Below are positions 1 through 6,461 of a stretch of 10,414 nucleotides of DNA, piece after piece; the first letter of the stretch is position 1, and every line of letters starts with the position of its first letter. The DNA is from Pseudorhodoplanes sp. (GTDB lineage Bacteria; Pseudomonadota; Alphaproteobacteria; Rhizobiales; Xanthobacteraceae). The notes below the pieces were generated by a model. That model was not told where the DNA came from. It did no database searches and saw only the letters and a list, made by a program, of their open reading frames with translations. The stretch is taken from contig WBUW01000060.1 of assembly GCA_008933495.1 (NCBI GenBank), forward strand, positions 1-10,414, in the 5' to 3' direction. A program made the translations under genes and the position numbers.

Positions 1-2043
1 ATTCACGTGCTTGCCCTTGAGATCGGCCCCGACAGCACCGGTAACGCGGATCTCAATCCGCTCCGCGCGCTTGCGTCTGCGCTCGGCAAGCGGCTGCGCA
101 GCGGCGATACCGTCATCTTGTGTTCGCCCGCGCCGGTTGGCACGACACGCCATGTCCTGGGCGAGACGCTGCAAAAGGTCTCGGGGCTGCGCGCGGGAGC
201 GGATTTCTGCCTCGCGCATACACCGGCTGCGTTTGTGCCCGGTGCGGCGCTGGCCGAGCTGCAAAGCGCCGCGCGCAACATCGGCGGCCTGACGGCGCGC
301 TGCAGCGGGCGGGCGGCCGCGTTCTGGAACATGCTCACGCCGTTCGTGAACACATTGCCGAGCCTTGAAGCGGCGGAGATTGCCGGGCTGGCCGGCCCTG
401 CTTTTCGCGATCTCAATCTCGCTTTCGCCAACGAACTCCTCCTCGTCGCCGACCGGCACAATATCAATGTGCACCGGCTGATCGCGGCATCCGAAAACGG
501 GATTCCCGGCGCGCCCATTCCCGGCCTGTCGCCGGCCTCCGTCGGCGCTCCCGCCAGCATGCAGGCGCGGATGCTGGGACTGCGTCTGACCGAGTATGCG
601 GCGCAGGTGCAAGGCGACCTCGCCGATTACCCGGCGCTCGTGGTGGCGCGGTTCGCCGAGCGGCGGCGCATGGTGCTCAAAGAATTGCGCGTGCTCATTC
701 TCGCTGCCGGCGCGCGGTCTCCGGCTGAACGCGCCGCGGTCGAGGCAGCCGCGGGGAAACTCAACGCTTTCGGAGCAACGAGTGCTGTCTGGAATCCGGA
801 CGGCCCGGCTGCGCCGCCGGGGACTGCCGTTGCGGCAAGCGACGTTCCGGCGGCCATCGCGGACGCCGATGCGATCCTTGTCCTCACGCAGGACCGGCGC
901 AACCTGGCCTGGGACCTGAGCGCCGGGAATGGCGGCGTCCATCTCGTTTTCGACGGCATGGCGCAGATCGACCGCATCAAGATTGAGGCCGAGCCCGGAT
1001 TCGTCTATGCCACGCTTGGCTATATGACGCCGCCGCGCTGCGCCGTCATCGCCTGCGACAACGGCTTCGGGCATGTCCGCCGCTCGGCAGCGGTCGCCGC
1101 GGCCTTGCGCGAGCGCGGGGCGCGCTGCGATCTGTTCGTCCCGGGCGACGCATCGACCCGGCTCGACATGCCGACCATTGCGTTCCGCACCCATTCCACG
1201 CCGCAGGGCTGGCGCAGCGGCGCGCGCGAAACCGTTGCTTGGCCGGAGCGGCTGCCGGATCTCGAAGCCTATGACCTCGTGATCTCGGATTCGCTACCGG
1301 AAATTCTGGCGCGGCGTCCCGACGCCATCCTGCTCGGACATTTCCTGTGGACCTTCGTGCTGCACGATGCCGACAGCACGCATGCGCGCCAGGTCGATGC
1401 ATGGCTCGCCGCGCACCGGCCGCGCATGCTGGGGACCGGCCTGCTCGCCTCCGAGCAGCTGAAGAGCGCGACCCGGTACGAGGATGTCGGCATTTTCGCC
1501 GATAACGAAATCGGGCTGTGCCCGAGCCAGCGCACGGAGCTGCTCGTCTCGATCGGGCTTGGCGCGGAGCCGGCAGCAACCGATGCGCTGCGTGCGGTGA
1601 TCGAGCGGCTGAGCCGGCGCGAGACGCCGCCGGCTCCCTTCACGCTCGTTCATGTCGAGCCGGGTTTGCTGCCGCCGCAGCCGCCTGCCTGGATGGTGCC
1701 GGCGAGCTACGATCCGGCGATGTATCGCCGGCTGGTTGCCGCAATCGTGCGTCCGGGTGCGGGCACGGTCACCGATTGCCTGGCGCGCGCGGTCTGGATC
1801 GTCTGGCCGCAGGCCGTCGATCACGAGGAGATCGGACATAATGCCCGCGCCTTGCAGGACGCCGGGCTCGGCGAGCTCGCCGAGGATGCGGATGCGGCGC
1901 TCGAACGCGCGTCGCGCTTCGCCTCCGACCCGAAGCGCATCGAGGCCCTGCGCGCGCGTTGTTCCGGGTTGTCGTTTGGCGCCGCCGGCCGTGTCGCGGA
2001 CCTTGTGATCAAGCGCGGACGCCCGTCGGCTGTGCTGCAATGA
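1..2043 (+). CDS. Partial: catalytically stripped NDP-sugar dehydrogenase domain fused to a GT-B-fold domain
   Basis: The frame is open at the left edge. The GTG at 7 is probably an internal Val, because the text after it (VLALEIGPDSTGNADLNPL) matches the strand and loop that follow the Rossmann domain in WecC/WbpA-type UDP-N-acetyl-sugar 6-dehydrogenases. Counting from that GTG, residues 1-320 follow the family in order: GDTVILCSPAPVGTTR (33-48, for the STVPPGTT loop), FCLAHTPAAFVPG (67-79), AEIAGLAGPAFRDLNLAFANEL (123-144 region), and a C-terminal domain with ILAAGARSPAE and VHLVFDG. The catalytic positions are altered: the PER Glu is Ala, the Lys and Asn of the AELxKxxEN helix are Gly127 and Pro131, and there is no Cys between 99 and 345. 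Residues about 345-660 form a GT-B domain of the MurG/PseG/GT28 kind, with CDNGFGHVRRS (350-360) and RPGAGTVTDCLA (582-593), then DHEEIGHNARAL. It may be a glycosyltransferase or a PseG-like hydrolase; the substrate is unknown. Confidence is good for the domains and low for the function. Confidence 0.75.
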   Translation: MHVLALEIGPDSTGNADLNPLRALASALGKRLRSGDTVILCSPAPVGTTRHVLGETLQKVSGLRAGADFCLAHTPAAFVPGAALAELQSAARNIGGLTARCSGRAAAFWNMLTPFVNTLPSLEAAEIAGLAGPAFRDLNLAFANELLLVADRHNINVHRLIAASENGIPGAPIPGLSPASVGAPASMQARMLGLRLTEYAAQVQGDLADYPALVVARFAERRRMVLKELRVLILAAGARSPAERAAVEAAAGKLNAFGATSAVWNPDGPAAPPGTAVAASDVPAAIADADAILVLTQDRRNLAWDLSAGNGGVHLVFDGMAQIDRIKIEAEPGFVYATLGYMTPPRCAVIACDNGFGHVRRSAAVAAALRERGARCDLFVPGDASTRLDMPTIAFRTHSTPQGWRSGARETVAWPERLPDLEAYDLVISDSLPEILARRPDAILLGHFLWTFVLHDADSTHARQVDAWLAAHRPRMLGTGLLASEQLKSATRYEDVGIFADNEIGLCPSQRTELLVSIGLGAEPAATDALRAVIERLSRRETPPAPFTLVHVEPGLLPPQPPAWMVPASYDPAMYRRLVAAIVRPGAGTVTDCLARAVWIVWPQAVDHEEIGHNARALQDAGLGELAEDADAALERASRFASDPKRIEALRARCSGLSFGAAGRVADLVIKRGRPSAVLQ

Positions 2044-2089
2044 TGGGTCTTGGGATCGTCCTGTCCAGCAGGTTCAGGGCGCGGGCGCG

Positions 2090-2104
2090 CCGGTTCGGAA
2101 CCGG
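2090..2104. promoter_or_regulatory. 15-bp perfect palindrome, possible operator
   Basis: CCGGTTC-G-GAACCGG has two perfect 7-base arms around a single G. It lies 47 bp after the stop of the fusion gene and 126 bp before the next start. A one-base centre cannot form a normal RNA hairpin loop and no T run follows, so a protein-binding site is more plausible than a terminator. In GC-rich DNA such palindromes also occur by chance. Confidence 0.25.
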
Positions 2105-2220
2105 TGTCGGCTGCACGCTGTACATCGGCGGAACGTTGTGCAAGGAACGCGCGCCCTTCGGCCGTCCATCCATGCCTGTGGCAGCGGTTCGCTGCAGCGG
2201 CGCCGCTGCGCCTGTCAGAA

Positions 2221-2226
2221 AAGGTG
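2221..2226 (+). promoter_or_regulatory. Ribosome binding site of the truncated methyltransferase gene
   Basis: AAGGTG ends 4 bases before the ATG at 2231, within an A-rich run (agaaaaggtgatca). It is one of the better Shine-Dalgarno matches in the window and supports translation starting at 2231 even though the gene is truncated. Confidence 0.5.
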
Positions 2227-2230
2227 ATCA

Positions 2231-2662
2231 ATGTCGCTGACAACAAATGAACGCCGAACGGGCGAGCTTTTCGGGCCGCTTTGGGCGCAACTGACGGACC
2301 AGCAATACAAGGAATCCGTCGCGCTGTTCAGCGCCCGCTTCACCGCCAACGGATTCGACCTCGGCTGGTTTGCCGGAAAGGATTGCTTGGACGTCGGTAC
2401 CGGCAGCGGCCGCTATGCTCTGGCGATGGCGATGCACGGCGCCAACGTCACCGGATGCGACATCTCGCAGTCCGGCCTCGCGGTCGCGCGCGAGCGCACC
2501 AAAGGCATTCCAAATCTCAAATTCCAGTTCGGATCGGCGCTCGATCTGCCGTTCCCCGACGCGAGCTTCGATTTCGTCTGCTGCGCCGGCGTCCTGCATC
2601 ACACGCCGAGCATCGACCTTGCTATACAGCCGATGGGATATACGGCGCCGGCCGTCAAATGA
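2231..2662 (+). pseudogene. Truncated class I SAM-dependent methyltransferase (Methyltransf_11 type)
   Basis: This is the N-terminal part of a class I SAM methyltransferase, 143 residues long; enzymes of this type usually exceed 200. Visible motifs are the SAM-binding loop CLDVGTGSGRYALAMA (52-67), the acidic residue after strand 2 in GCDIS (75-79), and SALDLPFPDASFDFVCCAGVLHHT (102-125 region), which carries the motif II/III positions. The expected continuation (a helix, then the LKPGG strand-5 motif and strands 6-7) is missing. After HHTPSIDLA the frame runs into an unrelated 12-residue tail, IQPMGYTAPAVK, and stops. Neither other forward frame restores the methyltransferase, so a deletion or rearrangement near 2620-2630 is more likely than a simple frameshift. 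The start and ribosome binding site look intact, so a short protein may still be made, but it would lack part of the fold. I call it a gene remnant. Confidence 0.7.
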
Positions 2663-2677
2663 ACGAACAACACCAGC

Positions 2678-4195
2678 ATGCATAATCGCGTGCCGAAATG
2701 CGTCGGGATGGTGGCGAGCAGCTACACCATCCCTTATCTCCGGGCGATCGTTCGGGAGCTCAAATCCCGCACGCATTGCAGGGTGGTGCTTTATTCGCGC
2801 TCCGAATCCGAGCGCAGCGGACTGCTGAAAAGCAGCCGCGGCGAACCGTGGGACGAGATCGTCCTGTGCGAGCACCTGCCGGCCTCACTGGCCGCGAATA
2901 TCGCCGATCCGGATGCCGTGGTCGCGCGCGCCCGCGGGTATGAAGCCGCCATCGGCGAGACCTACCAGACGCTCGGGCTCGACCGCCGGCAGCTCGGCCG
3001 TGGATACAGCCCGGGCGGCGCGCGCACGCCGCGCGATCCGGCCGTCGCCGGTGCGAGCTATCACCAGGTTCTGCACGCGATCTCCGAGCAGCTTGCGTTC
3101 TGGGAGCGCGAAATCGAGGAACGCGGCGTCGACCTGTTCATTGACGCGCCGAAAGAGGCCGCGGTCATCGCCCGCGCCAAAGGCGTAGCATGGCGTTTGC
3201 TGAGCTTTGGACGACTCGAGAACCGATGCTATTGGTCGGAGGACGAATATCGGCGCAGTCCGGGACTCGAAGCGCGATTCCGCGAACTCGCCGATGCCGC
3301 TCCGGAGCCGGTAAAGAGATCCTATTCGGCCGCGGCCACCAAGTTCGAGCGCATCCAGGTGCAGCTGACGTGGCCGGCGGCGGTGAAGCGTTCGCTTACC
3401 GGCATCGTCCGCATGGCGGGGAAGGCGATGCTGCGACAAGGTGCGCGAGCGGAAATCGTGGATGTCGCGCTCGGTCCGATCCGGCGGATGCGCGAATATT
3501 CGCTGTACCGTTCGCTCGCCCGCGATGTCTCGGAGCGGCTGCGCGGCAGCCGGTTTGTCTATTTCCCGTTGCACAAGGAATTGGAAACCAACTGGATCGT
3601 CACCAGCCCCGAATATACAAGCCAGCAGGCCGCGGTGATGGCGACGGCGGCCGCGCTTCCGGCCGGGGTGCTGCTTGCGATCAAGGAAAATCTGGTGGCC
3701 GTGGGCCGCCGGCCGGCCGGCTTCTACCGGCAGCTCACGGACCTGAAGAACGTCGTGCTGCTGCCCTTCGAGGCTTCCTCGCTGGACATGCAGCGCGACG
3801 CATTGATCACCGCCTGTCTCGCCGGGACGGCCGCAATCGAAGCCGCGATCATCGGCAAGCCGGCATTGGTATTCGGGCGGCACATGATCCACAATTTCCT
3901 CGATCATGTGGAGGTCGTGCGCGACCACGCGCAGATTAAGCCTTTTGTCGAGTGCATCCTGCGCGGCGAGTTCGATGCGCAGAAGGCGCAGCGCGACGGC
4001 CGCCGCCTGCTGCAGGCCATGCGCGACACGTCCTTCGACATGGGCGCATTCGTGCATGAAAGCGGGTTCGATCCCGCGCGGCTGGCCGAGATCGTGAAGC
4101 CCGCGGTCGACGCCCTGTTGCAGTCGATGAAAAAAGAACGGCCTGGCGGCGAGCGTGAAGCTTTCCCGAGCCTCGTGGCCGGCTCCCCGGTCTGA
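2678..4195 (+). CDS. Capsule-synthesis-type polysaccharide protein (KpsS/LipB-like, PF05159 family)
   Basis: This 505-residue protein fits the capsule polysaccharide biosynthesis family, members of which are GT-B-fold glycosyltransferases such as the Kdo transferases KpsS/KpsC. The signature lies in the second half: FVYFPLHKELETNW (293-306), PEYTSQQAAVMATAAALP (311-328), LLAIKEN (332-338, where many relatives have KEHP), GRRPAGFYRQL (343-353), NVVLLPF (358-364), then the GTAAIEAAIIGKPALVFG block (383-400). The N-terminal third has a Rossmann-like start (KCVGMVASSYTIPYLRAIV) and no signal peptide or membrane segment, so it is probably cytoplasmic. The ATG at 2678 has no clear ribosome binding site; GTG 2690 and ATG 2708 are alternatives. 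It is in the same frame as the truncated methyltransferase, five codons after its stop. Likely role: sugar transfer onto a surface glycan. Donor and acceptor cannot be read from the sequence. Confidence 0.7.
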   Translation: MHNRVPKCVGMVASSYTIPYLRAIVRELKSRTHCRVVLYSRSESERSGLLKSSRGEPWDEIVLCEHLPASLAANIADPDAVVARARGYEAAIGETYQTLGLDRRQLGRGYSPGGARTPRDPAVAGASYHQVLHAISEQLAFWEREIEERGVDLFIDAPKEAAVIARAKGVAWRLLSFGRLENRCYWSEDEYRRSPGLEARFRELADAAPEPVKRSYSAAATKFERIQVQLTWPAAVKRSLTGIVRMAGKAMLRQGARAEIVDVALGPIRRMREYSLYRSLARDVSERLRGSRFVYFPLHKELETNWIVTSPEYTSQQAAVMATAAALPAGVLLAIKENLVAVGRRPAGFYRQLTDLKNVVLLPFEASSLDMQRDALITACLAGTAAIEAAIIGKPALVFGRHMIHNFLDHVEVVRDHAQIKPFVECILRGEFDAQKAQRDGRRLLQAMRDTSFDMGAFVHESGFDPARLAEIVKPAVDALLQSMKKERPGGEREAFPSLVAGSPV

Positions 4196-4201
4196 CCGCG
4201 C

Positions 4202-5161
4202 ATGTCAGGGCGCGCCAATTCGGCAACATCGCGCAGCGACCTCGCGCCGTCCGGCAAGAATCCCATGCATGCCTTGATGCAAATGCTCTGCGATCTGGGT
4301 CTTTCCGATCCGGATTCGTTTGCGCTCTACCAGCCGCGCGTGCGCGACCGCGAGGATGTGCCGGTGCTGCGCTGCAGCCGGTCGGGGGTCATCGTCCTCG
4401 GCCGCATCGACCACATGGATATTGCTCACTACGGCTCACGGCAAGGACATGTCACAATTATTCCAGCCCAGAGCACGCAACCGGAGACGGAAATCCGCTT
4501 TGTGCCGTTGCAGCCGAACGACGACGACCGGCGCCGTGCCGCCGCTTATGGCAGGATCGTTTCCGGCCGCGACTGGGTCGATATCGGGACCGGCGCGGGA
4601 GGAATTCTGCCGCTGCTGGCTCCGGCCGCCAGATCGACGGCGGTGGTCGAGCCGAATGCGAGCTGCAGACGGGTGCTGAGCGAAAACGGCTATCGCTGCC
4701 ATGCGCGTATCTCGGAATTGACTGACGCAGGCTGCGACGTTGCGACGGCTTTTCACGTCGTCGAGCATTTTCTGGATCCGCTCGCCGAACTGAAGGCGAT
4801 CCGCAAGAGCCTGCGTCCCGGCGGCAGCCTGGTCGTCGAAGTTCCGCATGCGCGGGACTTCCTGCTGGAGGAGCTCGACTGCTTCGCGTTTCGCGCCTTT
4901 ACTTTGTGGAGCGAGCACCTGATCCTGCATACGCGGGAGAGCCTGTCGCGCCTGCTCGCGGCGGCCGGTTTCCGCGAGGTCGTGGTGAGCGCCATCCAGC
5001 GCTATCCGCTCTCCAACCACCTTCACTGGTTGGCATGCAAAAAAGCCGGCGGGCATCACGCGTGGGCTTGGCTGGATACGCCCGAACTCGCCGCCGCGTA
5101 TGAAAGCGCGCTGGCCCGTCTCGACCGGACCGATACGCTGGTCGCCCATGTGCAGGCCTAA
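4202..5161 (+). CDS. Class I SAM-dependent methyltransferase (Methyltransf_23 type)
   Basis: This 319-residue protein looks like a complete methyltransferase. An N-terminal segment (about 40-95) with VRDREDVPVLRCSRSGVIVLGR resembles the extra domain found before Methyltransf_23 cores in polysaccharide loci. The SAM-binding loop is WVDIGTGAGGILPLL (125-139) and the strand-2 acidic residue is in VVEPN (148-152). Residues 184-208 carry FHVVEHFLDPLAE and LRPGG, followed by VVEVPH (211-216). The C-terminal part has SEHLILHTRESLSRLLAAAGF (237-257), usual for this group. It starts 6 bp after the previous stop. The ATG at 4202 has little ribosome binding site, and ATG 4265 (Met22) is a reasonable alternative that keeps all domains. 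It probably methylates a sugar or glycan intermediate; the substrate is not visible. Confidence 0.8.
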   Translation: MSGRANSATSRSDLAPSGKNPMHALMQMLCDLGLSDPDSFALYQPRVRDREDVPVLRCSRSGVIVLGRIDHMDIAHYGSRQGHVTIIPAQSTQPETEIRFVPLQPNDDDRRRAAAYGRIVSGRDWVDIGTGAGGILPLLAPAARSTAVVEPNASCRRVLSENGYRCHARISELTDAGCDVATAFHVVEHFLDPLAELKAIRKSLRPGGSLVVEVPHARDFLLEELDCFAFRAFTLWSEHLILHTRESLSRLLAAAGFREVVVSAIQRYPLSNHLHWLACKKAGGHHAWAWLDTPELAAAYESALARLDRTDTLVAHVQA

Positions 5162-5176
5162 CGGGCGCACGCGATT

Positions 5177-6451
5177 ATGAGCCAGGCGGAGCTCACAACC
5201 CCCATGCGCGTTCTCGTGCTCGGCCGTCTGTTCTCGGGGCTGAAGGACAGCGTTGCCGGGCGGAGCTGGAATCCGGGTGGCGTGCCGGCCTTCTACAAGC
5301 TGATCGAGGGATTGCAGGCGCGGCCCGGCTGGAAGCTTGAGACCATCCTGGCCTGCAAGGAGGCGGATGCGCGATTCGCGCGCACGGTGAATTGTACGCT
5401 TGCCGCTGCCGGCGCGATGACGGTGCTGGCCTGGAGGCGGCCGAGCGGCGGCCGGCTGCCGCGCTTCGACCTCCTGTTCAACGAGGTTTCTCATCTTGCA
5501 TCGGTCCTGCTGCAGGCCATGCGAACGCGACCCGATGTGGTTTATGCGACCTACGCCATGTTGTTTCCGGCCGCGATCCTCGCCCGGGTTTCGCGGCTGC
5601 CGGTGGTGCTGCGGCTGATGGGAATTTTCCCGCACCAGCGCACGCTGCATCGTGCCCATTTCGCCCTGCATCGCTGGGCGCTGCGCTCGCCGTTCCGCGC
5701 GGTGGTGTGCACCGAGGACGGCAGCGATCCGGCGGCCGTGCTGCCGCGGCTGATCCATCCGGCGAGCGAACTGATGGTGCGTCTGAACGGCTGCGACGCG
5801 CCGCTGTCCGAACCGCATGCAACGCGGGGCGAAACGCTCACCGTCCTGTTCGTTGGTCGGCTCGAGCCCTACAAGGGCTGCGATGTCTTCGTCGAGGCGG
5901 CGCTGCAATGCCTGCGGCAGACTTCTATGCCGGCCCGCTTCGTCGTGATCGGCGACGGCAGCATGCGCCGCGAGCTGGAAGAACGGGTGCGCAGCGCACG
6001 GCAGGAGACCGCGATCGCGTTCACCGGCGCCGTCGCGCATGCCGAGGTGGCGCGCCATCTCGCCGGTTGCGACATCTATATCTCGGTCAATTTCAACGGC
6101 AATCTCTCGAATGCCAATCTCGAAGCGCTGGCGGCCGGCGCCTGTCTGGTCATCCCGTCGTCCGATCCGGCGCTGCCGGTGGACACCGCGACCGACACGC
6201 TCATACCCTCGGACGCCGCGATCCGCTACGACCGGCGCGATCCCGCCGGCTCGCTGGCGCAGACACTTCATGATCTGATCGCCGACCGGGGACGCATCGA
6301 AGCCTGCCGCAAGGCGGCGCGGCTGTGCGCCGGGCGTCTGCTGAAACCCTGGTCCGAGCGGATCGAGGCCGACATCGCGCTGCTTCGCCGCGTCGCGGAG
6401 AACCGGGGCGAAAGCGAGCCGATGCGGCTCGCCGCCGGCCCGCATTCCTGA
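5177..6451 (+). CDS. GT4-family glycosyltransferase
   Basis: This 424-residue GT-B glycosyltransferase should transfer a sugar from a nucleotide donor onto a growing surface glycan at the cytoplasmic membrane face. The N-terminal acceptor domain runs from VLVLGRLFSGL (12-22) with a GGVPAFYKLIEGL segment (34-46). The C-terminal donor domain shows VLFVGRLEPYKGCDVFVEA (223-241), FVVIGDGSMRRELEERV (255-271), IAFTGAVAHAEVARHLAGCDI (280-300 region) and NLSNANLEALAAG (309-321). The second Glu of the EX7E motif is present (Glu316), but the position of the first is Gly308; a NLSN-type loop there occurs in some GT4 groups. ATG 5177 gives a 9-residue leader before MRVLVLG, so ATG 5204, with AGGCGGAG upstream, may be the true start. 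It sits 15 bp after the methyltransferase and 10 bp before the oxidoreductase gene. Confidence 0.85.
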   Translation: MSQAELTTPMRVLVLGRLFSGLKDSVAGRSWNPGGVPAFYKLIEGLQARPGWKLETILACKEADARFARTVNCTLAAAGAMTVLAWRRPSGGRLPRFDLLFNEVSHLASVLLQAMRTRPDVVYATYAMLFPAAILARVSRLPVVLRLMGIFPHQRTLHRAHFALHRWALRSPFRAVVCTEDGSDPAAVLPRLIHPASELMVRLNGCDAPLSEPHATRGETLTVLFVGRLEPYKGCDVFVEAALQCLRQTSMPARFVVIGDGSMRRELEERVRSARQETAIAFTGAVAHAEVARHLAGCDIYISVNFNGNLSNANLEALAAGACLVIPSSDPALPVDTATDTLIPSDAAIRYDRRDPAGSLAQTLHDLIADRGRIEACRKAARLCAGRLLKPWSERIEADIALLRRVAENRGESEPMRLAAGPHS

Positions 6452-6461
6452 CGGCGAACGC

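Larger units (their letters stand above)
2044..2230. other. 187-bp gap without a recognisable gene
   Basis: This is the longest non-coding stretch in the window; all other gaps are 26 bp or less. No frame gives a protein resembling a known family, and the short open frames here look like chance in GC-rich DNA. It holds a 15-bp palindrome at 2090-2104 and the ribosome binding site of the next gene. It is the most likely place for an internal promoter, but I could not find a convincing -35/-10 pair or a T-tract terminator. Confidence 0.5.

Noticed and set aside
7..9. GTG as the true start of the first gene
   Set aside because: The open frame continues to the window edge, and the following residues align to the middle of the dehydrogenase fold, after its Rossmann domain, so the start should be upstream.
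2090..2104. Palindrome as a transcription terminator
   Set aside because: The centre is a single base and no T run follows, so a hairpin terminator is not supported.
2097..2148. Three GGAAC motifs (2097, 2130, 2144) as ECF/EcfG-type -35 boxes
   Set aside because: None has CGTT at the expected 16-17 base spacing, and GGAAC is common in such DNA.
2050..2250. 66-codon + strand frame in the gap after the first gene
   Set aside because: Composition is Arg/Ala/Ser/Cys-rich without motif, it runs past the start of the next gene in another frame, and it has no ribosome binding site.
2622..2643. TATAC repeats (2623-2627 and 2639-2643) as an insertion-sequence footprint or promoter
   Set aside because: The repeats are 5 bases long, no inverted ends flank them, and no -35 box has suitable spacing; chance is enough to explain them.
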